This document shows positions 55,840 through 64,000 of a DNA stretch of 64,000 nucleotides, in pieces. Numbering within the stretch: the first letter of the stretch is position 1; each line of letters starts with the position of its first letter. The notes beneath the pieces are model-generated. The model was not told where the DNA came from. It did not search any database and saw nothing but the letters and a program-made list of their open reading frames with translations. The stretch covers positions 37,029,001 to 37,093,000 of the forward strand of contig BSWB01000003.1 of NCBI GenBank assembly GCA_033239125.1, written 5' to 3'. The DNA is from Fagopyrum homotropicum. Lineage: Eukaryota; Streptophyta; Magnoliopsida; Caryophyllales; Polygonaceae. The translations under genes were made by a program, and so were the position numbers.

Positions 55840-57160
55840 TCAGTAGTCATGATCCGGTGGTGGTGGTGGTGGCACATATGGATACTGAGACGGGTCGAAT
55901 GGATAGCCTATGATGTGCTCAAACTGAATCTGGGCCATCATGTGTTGGTAATGTTGTCGCTCCTGTATCTCGCAGATATCCAGTGATAGAGCGGCATATG
56001 AATCAATCATCTGATCCGTCAGATCATCGATCCGACGGTGAGCCTCTGGATCTCTGTGTCGGCGTGCTCTACGCCTAGCAGGTCTTACTGGTGATGCAAC
56101 TGGTGCCGGCTCAGTATCATCATCATCCAGATCAATAACCGGCGCACTCGTCCCTGCAGTATCCGTCCCTATATCCATCAGGACTTCATCATCCCTGTCA
56201 TCAGCAGTCTCCTCATCATCTACCTCCTCCTATGTTGGGGCAGCTACTGCCTCTCTATAATCCTCCATCAGTGGGGCCCAGGCAGTCTGCCAGTAATGAG
56301 GGTCATAAACTGTAAACTGTGCTGACCACCTGATCCCATGCGGTGCAGTCAACTCCCATGGCATAGCCACGTATGGTGTAGTCAGTCCTCGGGGAACTAG
56401 AATCCGCTGAGTGATCATCTCCTGCAGCCCAAGCGGCTTGGCAGCCGCCACCATAGTGCAAGCGCTGAGATCCATGTCCTGATAGTTGGCAATATGGGTC
56501 ACAATCCCTCCGCAGCAGATGTCCCCCTTCGCCTTGGCCTTGATCCTGTGTAGATCCTCTGCCAGCATCAGGCCAAAGTCGGGGATCCCTCCTGTCAGTA
56601 CGCGCCAGAAGCGTCTCGCTAAAAATGCGGTGGGCTAACCTAAAAGCTAAGTGAAAGATGACCTTCTCCCTGGAATCTCCAGGGTGCCACCTATCTGCGT
56701 GCTGAACCACGTGAGCAATCTGTCCCCAAAAATCCCTAGCTACAGATCGGGACGGGAAGTCAACAGCTGACGGGGCAGGAAAACCAAAAATATCCCTCCA
56801 ATACTCTAGTGGCTCTAAGAAGTTCCGGTTCATCAACCGGTACTTCACAGAACGCTCTGTGGGGAGGTAGGTGAAGGAGCTAATGAACTCTAAGGTAGGC
56901 TCCAAATAGGCAGGGGCTCGGATCTCAGTTAACTGATCTAGCCCTACTGTCGATATCATCCGTCTAAGGTCTCCATCTACATGGAGACAGTCAAAGGCTG
57001 ACACATCCAGGAAGCGAGGTGCAATCACTGGACGGCCGGAAATACGGTCGTAATCGACCTGGTGTCGCTCGTGGATCACCGCTCGATAGGGTCGGGAAGA
57101 AGAGGAAGAAGGAGAAGGGGAGGATCTATCCCTAAGGGCAAGGCATCTGTCAGAACTCAT
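55840..57160 (-). pseudogene. Athila-2c env-like third ORF (one frameshift, one stop)
   Basis: The best preserved type-2 copy. The ATG at 57160 (MSSDRCLALRDR) is 437 nt from the internal TATA box. The core reads VIHERHQVDYDRISGRPVIAPRF, EIRAPAYLEPTLEFIS, IFGFPAPSAVDFPSR, FHLAFRLAHRIFSETLLAR, then after a frameshift near 56605 GGIVTHIANYQDMDLSAC, GLQEMITQRILVPRG, YVAMPWELTAPHGIRW. A stop at 56230 is followed by an acidic stretch, a basic RPARRRARRHRDPEAHRR motif that could be a nuclear signal, a short helical region and a Pro-rich end. It is related to the Athila-1a ORF over the core. It shows no signal peptide or membrane span. Confidence 0.85.
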
Positions 57161-57178
57161 TTTCAAAATCTCTCTGTT

Positions 57179-57246
57179 AGGTCACCTCGGTCGGTCTGAC
57201 AATACTCAAGAACACCTCGGCCGAGGCACAACACGTCTGGACCGAG
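57179..57246 (-). promoter_or_regulatory. Type-2 palindromes just before env-like ATG (2c)
   Basis: ACCTCGGTCGGTC, ACACCTCGGCCGAGG and ACCGAGGCG lie within 90 bp upstream of the ATG at 57160. Confidence 0.5.
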
Positions 57247-57587
57247 GCGAAAAACTGCGTACTAATTTCTTCAAAAAATCCAGTTCTTTTCCCCCAAAAT
57301 CACTACAACTGGTTCCTATGGGGCACTTAATCCGTTTCTCACCAAATGTAGGGCAATCCAAGCCCGAATCGAAGCGAAATCACCGAGGTTAGGGTTTCGG
57401 TTCGATTTACCTCGTTCGGCCATTTCGGTTCGATTTCTTCGCAGATCGACGATGCACTGCGATCCTCTACGCTTTAATTGCAGTTTGGAAGCGAAAGTCT
57501 TCGAAAATGAGCGAGAAGCGAAGAAGCAAGGTGAAGGGGGCTGCCGCGGTCGAGGAAGGGTAAAAGAGAAGAAAGAGAAATTTTCCC

Positions 57588-57597
57588 CCTTTTTATA
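57588..57597 (-). promoter_or_regulatory. Candidate internal TATA box (2c)
   Basis: The minus strand reads TATAAAAAGG, 437 nt before the env-like ATG. The leader between them is CT-rich and contains AACCCTAA-type plant 5'-leader sequence. Confidence 0.55.
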
Positions 57598-57607
57598 CCC
57601 TTTCTGG

Positions 57608-57745
57608 AACTGCTGTCACCTCGGTCGAGGTGGTCTCGACTGGACCGAGGTGGTACGGACCGAGGTGGTTCTTCAAAAACCCTAGTCGCCTCGGTTGCTC
57701 AAGAATCATCTCGGTCGAGGTGCTCTGACCGCAACCGAGATGTGC
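57608..57745 (-). promoter_or_regulatory. Type-2 palindrome array upstream of internal TATA box (2c)
   Basis: The densest type-2 array: TCACCTCGGTCGAGGTG (57616-57632), GGACCGAGGTGG, CGGACCGAGGTGG, CGCCTCGGTTG, ATCTCGGTCGAGGTG and ACCGAGATGTG within 140 bp, ending about 10 bp from the TATA box. Confidence 0.6.
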
Positions 57746-57909
57746 CTCAGTCAAACTTCGTCTTCTCGAATTCTCGAACTTCTGTCCTTCCAGTTACGCT
57801 CCTGGTTTGTTTTACTTCCTTAGATGTTACCTGTTATCTGTCTAGGACGCCAAAAACAAAACAAAGCAAAGCAAAAGCAAAACTATCTAAGCTAGAAAGG
57901 GAAAAGAAA

Positions 57910-57965
57910 GCAATACCTTGGGTTGCCTCCCAAGAAGCGCTTGGTTTAAGGTCGCTAGCTGGACC
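57910..57965 (-). promoter_or_regulatory. Conserved post-pol stem-loop module (2c)
   Basis: The minus strand reads GGTC-CAGCTAGC-GACC, AAGCGCTT and CTTGGG-AGGCAA-CCCAAG, nearly identical to 2a and close to both type-1 copies. Confidence 0.7.
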
Positions 57966-57976
57966 ATGATGCGTCT

Positions 57977-60692
57977 CTATACGTGATGGGAGGTGCCCTC
58001 ACCCCATACTTCACCTCCATCGTGGGGTGAAGTAAGTAAGTCTATCAAACACTCCAACAAGTGTAACTGCTCATCGGGGAATGAATCGTCTATGGGTGGG
58101 TCATCCTTCTCGCGCGAAGATGCAGGCAGCCGGCTGAGGTGATCCGCAACAGAATTTTCGGATCCCTTCTTATGGCGGATCTCTAAGTCAAACTCTTGAA
58201 GCAAGAGAATCCATCGAATAAGGCGTGGCTTGGCATCTTTCTTAGCCAACAAGTAACGGATGGTTGCATGGTCATTGTAGACAATGACTTTCGCCCCTAC
58301 TAAATAGGAACGAAACTTCTCGAAAGCATATACAACCGCCAATAATTCTTTCTCGGTGGTAGCGTAGTTGCGTTGTGCTACATCTAGCGTCTTGCTAGCA
58401 TAGTAAATGGCGGTGGTCCGGCCATCCTTCTTCTGTCCAAGCACCGCTCCTACGGCTACATCACTAGCATCACACATGATCTCAAAGGGAAAGGTCCAAT
58501 CCGGAGGTTGGATAATGGGAGCGGAGATCAACGCTTCCTTAATCCTGTAAAAAGCATCAAGACACTCCTACGAAAACTCAAAAACAACATCTTTATTCAA
58601 GAGGTTAGTTAGAGGTTTAGAAATCTTGGAGAAGTCCTTGATGAATTTCCTGTAGAAACCTGTATGCCCGAGAAAACTCCTCACACCTTTAACAAAACAA
58701 GGGGGAGGGAGTTTCTCAATAGTCTCGATCTTGGCGCGATCGACCTCAATGCCTCGATTAGAAACGAGGTGTCCTAGCACAATGCCTTCATTAACCATAA
58801 AATGACACTTCTCCAAATTCAAAACGAGATTAGTGTCTTCACATCTTTTAAGCACTAGAGAAAGGTTAGATAGGCAATCATCAAAAGAGGAACCATATAC
58901 TGAAAAATCATCCATAAATACCTCCATGATCTCCTCTATGTACTCGGAAAAGATGGCCATCATGCATCGCTGGAAGGTAGCGGGTGCATTGCACAATCCA
59001 AATGGCATCCTCCTATAAGCAAATGTCCCCCATGACCAAGTGAAAGTGGTCTTCTCCTGATCATCCGGATGCATAGGAATCTGGAAGAATCCACTATAGC
59101 TGTCTAAGTAGCAAAAGTGTGAATGTTGGGCCAACCGCTCGAGCATTTGATCAATGAAGGGAAGTGGAAAATGGTCCTTCCGTGTGGCCGTATTCAGCTT
59201 CCTATAATCAATGCAAACCCTCCAGCCCGTAACGGTGCTGGTTGGGATCAACTCGTTGTTCTTATTCGTCACAACGGTCATCCCTCCTTTCTTCGGAACT
59301 ACATGCACCGGGCTAACCCATTTGTTCCCGTGAAGTCTTTTGATATTTTCTCAGGACATGCATTAGTTTAGACAATTCAGTTTCGGAGAGGGAAGCACTA
59401 ACAATAACGGGATAAGTGGAATCCGGTCCAAGAAAGACATACCTCAAGTGATTTGGGAGTTGTTTAAGCTCCACAACTGGGGGTGCTTTCTGAGGGGGAT
59501 TCTTGCTTCCTTCTTCCAGTGGAGTGGATCCAAAAACTGGACTTTCGGTAGTCTCAGTTAAACTCGTCTTGCCATCGACCTCGGTCGAGGCGCAGAGACG
59601 TTGACCGAGATGTTCTTCGGTCGCCTCGCTCAGTCCAGAAAGTGCCTCGGTCGAGGTACTGCAACTGGAACCGAAACTGGAGATCTTCGTCTCCTGGATT
59701 AGCTCCTCAGTTTTAGCTCCTGGATCTTCTTCTAGTGCTTTTAAGCTCCGTATATCTGCATCACAAGAAGCATCTATACCTTCCTCTATTAAACTGAAAC
59801 TAATAACTCTTTCGAGTGGATCGTTAATAAGGATAGAGCTCACCAATTCTCTTGATTCTTCTTCATCGTAGATGTTGAAGATATCATCGCTTAGCTGCTC
59901 CCCTTTCATGGCTGCAAGTAATGCGAACTCCACCTCATCGCCGCCAATGTTGAATTTCAACTTGGCGTTCTTGCAATCCACGTTGCAACCCGAAGTTGCT
60001 AGAAATGGTCTCCCGAGAATAACAAGAACAGGATAATCTGCGGGAATGTCAAGTACAACAAAATCTATTGGTAAATAGAAGTTACCTAACTTGACCGGAA
60101 CGTCCTCGAATCTTGACCGGCTTGGGCTCTCCAAGTCCGATCTTCACACATAGCTCCAGCGGAATGATGCTCATGCTGGCTCCTAGATCGCATAGAGCTT
60201 CACAAGTGACATCCCCAACTTGAATGGGAATGCAAAATGAGCTGGGATCTCTCAATTTAGGTGGCATCTTCTCCTTCATGATTTGAATAAGCTCCGAGGA
60301 TTTAGATGTCATCCTAACTTCACCAAAATCTTCCATTTCCTCTTCCTTGATAGGATCTCCTTCAAGAACTTCCCATAGGCGGGCATTCCTAGAATATCAT
60401 CAAGGAAAGTAATGTTAATGTGCAGTTTATTCATCAAGTCAAGGAACTTACCAAAGTGCTTGTCTAGATGTGCTCTGGCCCTTGACTGGGGGAATGGAAG
60501 TGGTGGTTTGTATGCAGGAGGTGGAACATAAACTTCAGTTTTCCCCTCCGCTTTTTGTGGCTCCACCTCGGTTGGCATCTCGGTCGAAGTGTTCTTCGAC
60601 TGCACCTGGACCGAGGTGGTCTTCGTCGGTACTGGCACCGACTGAGGCACTAGGTCTGTAGTTTTCAGCCCACTCCTCGTAGTTATGGCCAT
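57977..60692 (-). pseudogene. pol: Athila-2c pol: protease, RT, RNase H, no integrase
   Basis: Starts MAITTRSGLKT at 60692. Protease has DLGASMS (~60190). A ~50-bp loss near 60110 between two similar CCGGTCAAG sites shifts the frame, then IILGRPFLATSG follows. After the palindrome-bearing linker, RT begins LPNHLRYVFLG; about 180 bp of RT N-terminus are missing near 59340. RT continues with VVPKKGG, PFGLCNAPATF and FMDD, then a TAG near 58568. RNase H is complete ([48 protein letters not shown]). The next codons join directly to the pol C-terminus (EVWGEG): about 1.2 kb of integrase is absent. It is the mirror image of the 2b defect. Confidence 0.92.
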
Positions 60693-62301
60693 GATCTGGC
60701 TCTTAGCGTTGCTTTCCGTCCTTGCTTGAAGCTTCCCTGAATCTCTTGGCGCTTCATTCGCCCTACTTGTAAGTTGTTGTTCAAAGGCTTTTTGGGCCTT
60801 CGAAAATGAAGTCATAGAAGTCTCCATGGCACTAAGCTTGATCAAGATAGCCTCCAGCACAGCGTCTTTCTTTTCCGGCTGAGACGAACTTGATCCTTGC
60901 CCTTGGCTCTTTAATGTAGTAGAAGAAGAATAAGGGGAAGAGAGGAAAGGATTAGAGGAATCGTTAGAATTGGAGTTAGAGTGATTGTTACCAGAATTTT
61001 GGTTGTTCGCCCTCCAATTGTTGCTATTGGATCCTCTATTGTTGTTGTTGTAGTTGTTGTTCCGGGAACCGTTGTTGTTGTTACGGTATCCATTGTTGTT
61101 GTTCCTTTGTCCTTGCTCTTCCTTCTTGGTTTGAGCAACCAAGAGTTCCTTCAATTGCTTCATGTCGTTCTTCAAAGGCGTGAGTTGATTGTTGTTGGGC
61201 TGAGTTTCCTGGAAGTTAACTCGTTTAACTCCACCTTCAGCTCCTTGATGGGTGTACTTCTCCATATGCAAAGCTTGCTTTTTGATGAAGTCCCAAGCTT
61301 CGTCAATCGCCGTGTCCATAAAGGTACCGACGGAGAGTAGTTGGAGGTTGAACTGGGTACTCCCGTCCAGTCCCTTGAAGTATATCTCCAATAACTCTAT
61401 CTTTGGAATCCCATGATGTGGGCAATCCAAAAGAATGTCCTTGAACCTCTCCTATGATTTGGACAAGCTCTCTTTGTCCTTCATAATGAAAGTATTAATC
61501 TTCCCTCTCATTTCAGCGGTCTTTGAGGGGGGAAAGAATTTGGTCAAGAATTCCGTAGTCACCTCCCATGTGCTAATTTTTCCTAGAGGTAGAGATTGAT
61601 ACCAAGTAAGAGCTCTATCTTTTAAAGAAAAGTAAAAAGGTCTTAGCTTATAGTTGTTATTTTCAATCCTTGAGGGTCTCAAGGTCTCCATCAAGATCTC
61701 ATAGTTTTGAAGATGTTGATGTGGAGATTCCTTCTCTAGCTCTCCGAACTGGCATTGGCGAATCATGGATAGAACTTGCGGTCGAAGTTCGTAGTCATGG
61801 TCCGCTGGATCTCCTAGGTTAACTCCTGGACGCCTCAGTTGTTGATTGGGGTCCATCCTTTGACCTAGGGTCTGTGGGATTCCTGCAAGAAGAACGCCTC
61901 GGACAGGCATCCGAGGTGGAAGTATCTCGGCCGGGGCGTCAGGTACTGGAACTTGCCTCGGTCAAGGGTCAGCAACTAGATCCTGCATCGGTCGAGGATC
62001 TGGAACTGGATCTTCCCTCGGTCGAAGTAGATATTGGTCTCGTAAGGCAGCCATATCTTCTTCGATCGCCTCAGTCCTGGATATCTGCTTCGATCGCCTC
62101 AGTCCTGGTGCGAGTTCCTTCTTTCTCTTGCCTTAGCTCTTCCCTGCTAAGGCGTAGCTGCTCTAGCGCCTCTTTCAACTCGGCCTCAAGATCGCGATTG
62201 TCTTGGTTGGCCATCTTCGCTTCTCGTAAGCGACGTTTGTATGTCTTTTCTGGTTCGGGATCGTAAGGAACGATTTCCTTCCCAGTGCGGGTTCTTCGCA
62301 T
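60693..62301 (-). pseudogene. gag: Athila-2c gag (broken)
   Basis: The ATG at 62301 (MRRTRTGKEIV) matches 2b. The coiled-coil-like start is followed by a 28-bp tandem duplication (62053-62080 and 62081-62108) that shifts the frame. The core continues as TLGQRMDPNQQ, YFSLKDRALTWYQSLP and LTKFFPPSKTAEMRGK; a TAG near 61453 replaces Trp in the SLSK-x-ERF stretch. The Asn-rich linker (61000-61130) and gag tail then read through to MAITTRSG. The Pro/Arg linker DNA (61912-62027) carries several type-2 palindromes. Confidence 0.9.
62053..62108 (-). repeat. 28-bp tandem duplication in 2c gag
   Basis: Two adjacent 28-bp units with one mismatch. As 28 is not a multiple of three, it breaks the gag frame. 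Confidence 0.9.
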
Positions 62302-62337
62302 AAACCTAAGAAAGAACCTGCAAAAGTCACTCAAGTA

Positions 62338-62359
62338 GAAGATGGCCAACCAAGACAAT
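62338..62359. other. Inverted 22-bp copy at the 2c/1b junction
   Basis: The 22 bp are the reverse complement of 62197-62218 in the gag of Athila-2c. They sit exactly between the last 2c sequence and the resumption of Athila-1b integrase (CAATTGCCTCTCC), with CAAT shared by the copied piece and the integrase. Confidence 0.88.
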
Positions 62360-63143
62360 TGCCTCTCCTACTAATGATGCCATGGTTGTGGTCAAGCTCT
62401 TTAACAAGACCATTTTCCCACGATTTGGGACACCAAGGACTATCATTAGTGATGGAGGCTCTCACTTCATTGCCCGACGATTTGAAGCTCTATTAGCTAA
62501 ATATGGGGTGACTCACAAGATCGCCACCCCTTATCATCCACAAACTAGTGGACAAGTGGAGATCTCGAACCGGGAGATTAAAGGAATTCTAGAAAAGACG
62601 GTTTCAAGGACAAGGAAGGATTGGTATTTGAAGCTAGATGATGCATTATGGGCATACCGGACTACGTATAAGACTCCCATAGGTACGACGCCATACAACC
62701 TTGTGTATGGGAAGTCTTGTCACTTGCCGGTAGAATTGGAGCATAAGGCGTATTGGGCAATAAAGTGGTTGAACTTCAGCATGAAGGAGGCGGGAGAGAA
62801 GCGTCTGTTGGACATTAACGAGCTTGAAGAACTTCGCTTGAACGCCTACGAAAATGCCAAGATCTATAAAGAAAGAGCGAAGCGTTGGCATGATAAGCAT
62901 ATCATTCCAAAGGACCTCAAAGAAGGAGATCAAGTTCTCCTCTTCAACTCAAGACTTCGTCTCTTTCCAGGTAAGCTTAAATCTCGTTGGACTGGACCTT
63001 ATCTAATCAAACGTGTTTTTCCCCATGGTGCAGTTGAATTATGGGGTGAAAAGGGCGGAAGCTTTAAGGTGAACGGTCAACGACTCAAGAAATACTCACC
63101 GGAACTCCAAGCTGAAGAGTTCGCACCTACCACACTTGAATAG
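62355..63143 (+). pseudogene. pol: Athila-1b integrase, C-terminal two thirds
   Basis: It resumes at [12 protein letters not shown]. The second catalytic D (IISDGGSHF) and the E ([10 protein letters not shown]) are present, but the zinc domain and the first D are lost with the junction deletion. The remainder is intact to the natural C-terminus: [43 protein letters not shown] and TTLE, with stop TAG at 63141. This shows what the C-terminus of Athila-1a pol was before its one-base loss near 13703. Confidence 0.93.
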
Positions 63144-63153
63144 GTGTAAGTAC

Positions 63154-63208
63154 GGTCTAGCTACGGACCTTAAACAAGTGCTTCTTGGGAGGCAACCCAA
63201 GGTATTGC
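63154..63208 (+). promoter_or_regulatory. Conserved post-pol stem-loop module (1b)
   Basis: GGTC-TAGCTAC-GGACC and CTTGGG-AGGCAA-CCCAAG follow the pol stop by 10 bp, as in the other three copies. The AAGCGCTT part is AAGTGCTT here. Confidence 0.7.
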
Positions 63209-63287
63209 ACTTACGTTTTTGTTTTTGATTCATAGATTAGAGTAGCTTAGACGTTTTTGTTTTGTTTTGCCTTCGGTACCTTCCGGT

Positions 63288-63590
63288 ATGTTTAGGTTTT
63301 TGGATGTAGGATCAATGGAAGAGGCAAGGGAGAAGAAAAAGTTAGAAGAAATTGACGAAACTTGGACTTTGGCACATTACAGGGAGTTCTACGGCCAAAA
63401 CCACGGCCGTGACAGCTACAGTGACCGTAATTTGCAAAAGCCTGAGAAAAATCATCAAAACCACGGTTCCGTATATTTCCACGGCCGTGGAAACCCCCGA
63501 GTGACTGTAATTTTCCAAAAATTTTACGGTTACTATATAAACCACGTCTCTTCACAAAAAAACACCAAAAATACCCAATTCCACGCCTAA
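63288..63590 (+). CDS. Small ORF in the pol-env spacer of Athila-1b (unrecognised)
   Basis: A 100-codon open frame starting MFRFLDVG, the counterpart of 13966-14310. The shared stretches are interrupted by substitutions but not by stops. It overlaps the palindrome array and the internal TATA box. No domain, signal or membrane segment is visible. Whether it is translated is unknown; the conserved start codon and open frame are the only arguments for it. Confidence 0.3.
   Translation: MFRFLDVGSMEEAREKKKLEEIDETWTLAHYREFYGQNHGRDSYSDRNLQKPEKNHQNHGSVYFHGRGNPRVTVIFQKFYGYYINHVSSQKNTKNTQFHA
63388..63515 (+). promoter_or_regulatory. Type-1 palindrome array upstream of internal TATA box (1b)
   Basis: CTACGGCC, CCACGGCCGTGAC, a perfect CCACGGCCGTGG (63479-63490) and half-sites ACCGTAATT and ACCACGGTT, ending shortly before the TATA box. 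Confidence 0.58.
63534..63541 (+). promoter_or_regulatory. Candidate internal TATA box (1b)
   Basis: TATATAAA, 440 nt before the env-like ATG at 63974, in the same context (ACTATATAAACCACG) as in Athila-1a. Confidence 0.55.
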
Positions 63591-63973
63591 AATCGCCGAT
63601 TTGATCCCCCTCTCTCAAATCTCCGTTCGTTAATCATTTTGAACGATTCTTTGACAAAAAGTAAAGCAAATTCAACCACCTACAAGATCCAAGCAACAAT
63701 TCGAGTGGAAAATCACCGGAGAAGACGGAATTTGGATTTTAAAAATCCAAAACCTAGGTTTTTCTTCTCTTCTCTCACTTTGTCGATTTGATTCAGTTTT
63801 CATAAGAATTTTTAGGAGAATTGATTAGAACTGGATTGGAATTAGTCTAGGGCTGCTGTCTGTTGATTTTGGTGTTGATTGAGTGGATTTTGAGAAATTA
63901 CGAGCCGAACCACGGTCACTAGGCATTCTACGGCCGTGGAAACTGAAGAACAGGCCGTAATTTTGGACAGAAT

Positions 63974-64000
63974 ATGAATTTGGTTAGGAGAATGTCCAAT
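63974..64000 (+). CDS. Start of Athila-1b env-like ORF (cut by window end)
   Basis: ATG at 63974 begins MNLVRRMSN, matching MDFVRRVSG of Athila-1a. A type-1 palindrome pair (63911-63961) lies just upstream. Only nine codons are visible, so its integrity cannot be judged. Confidence 0.7.

Larger units (their letters stand above)
52617..62338 (-). mobile_element. Athila-2c: type-2 element inserted in Athila-1b, 5' end deleted
   Basis: In minus orientation: gag, protease-RT-RNase H, stem-loop module, spacer with internal TATA box, env-like ORF, 3' UTR and 3' LTR. The LTR end at 52617 abuts GGAAG (52612-52616), the likely target. On the other side the element stops 37 bp upstream of its gag ATG, so 5' LTR, PBS and leader are gone together with ~1 kb of Athila-1b. 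Integrase is missing from its pol. Confidence 0.9.
46724..64000 (+). mobile_element. Athila-1b: type-1 element, split by Athila-2c, right end outside window
   Basis: 5' LTR, PBS, gag, protease and RT run to 52616. Minus-strand Athila-2c follows, then integrase from 62355, the post-pol module, spacer and the first nine codons of the env-like ORF. RNase H and the integrase zinc domain (about 1 kb by comparison with Athila-1a) are lost at the right junction of 2c. Candidate target duplication CCTCT is at 46719-46723. Confidence 0.88.

Overview
This window looks like heterochromatic, repeat-rich nuclear DNA of a flowering plant, most likely a eudicot. Essentially everything recognisable is Ty3/gypsy LTR retrotransposon, and I found no host gene, rRNA or tRNA gene. 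Five primer-binding sites are complementary to the 3' end of plant tRNA-Asp(GUC). They sit directly behind LTRs ending in GAACA and ahead of gag, which together with the gag/pol sequence and an ATHILA-type third ORF identifies the Athila lineage. Two Athila families occur: type 1 (LTR starts TGTTAGCATG) and type 2 (LTR starts TGATA/TGAAAGCATG). A third Ty3/gypsy element (G1) and a long-LTR family (three solo LTRs plus one pol-LTR fragment, G2) make up the rest. Every coding region is broken by stops, frameshifts or deletions.

Layout. 1-817: end of an LTR (minus strand) that interrupts G1. 818-22360: G1 pol remnants, interrupted at 1836-4323 by a solo LTR (perfect TSD TTGTG) and at 5442-22132 by a complete type-1 element, Athila-1a. 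The 3' LTR of Athila-1a was itself hit by a minus-strand solo LTR (19262-22066, TSD GTTCG). 22361-24180: G1 LTR-like DNA, a minus-strand G2 fragment and a decayed PBS. 24181-26851: third solo LTR (TSD TTTGG). 26857-27657: AT-rich DNA of unknown origin. 27663-33995: minus-strand Athila-2a (LTR, env-like ORF, integrase). 33996-34325: first 330 bp of a plus-strand type-2 LTR. 34326-48300: Athila-2b, which lacks RT and RNase H, plus the LTR of Athila-1b; the 6.6-kb segment 35101-41700 is tandemly duplicated as 41701-48300. 46724-64000: Athila-1b, inserted into the 2b integrase and split by minus-strand Athila-2c (52617-62338), which lacks integrase. From 33996 rightward the elements are nested, so their distal halves should lie beyond the window.

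How the parts work together. In an intact Athila element the LTR promoter drives gag-pol RNA, tRNA-Asp primes reverse transcription, and protease, RT, RNase H and integrase complete the cycle. Behind pol lies a spacer and a third, env-like ORF of unknown function. The most striking pattern is non-coding. Each family carries arrays of its own palindrome around a shared CGRYCG core: type 1 CCA-CGGCCG-TGG, type 2 CACCT-CGGYCG-AGGTG, G1 AAAT-CGATCG-ATTT. In the two Athila families the arrays occupy the same positions: U3 upstream of the TATA box, R/U5, the protease-RT linker, the pol-env spacer and just before the env-like ATG. All four pol-env spacers contain a TATA box whose distance to the env-like ATG is 437-440 nt, suggesting an internal promoter. 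A stem-loop module behind the pol stop and a 3' UTR block are also conserved between the families.
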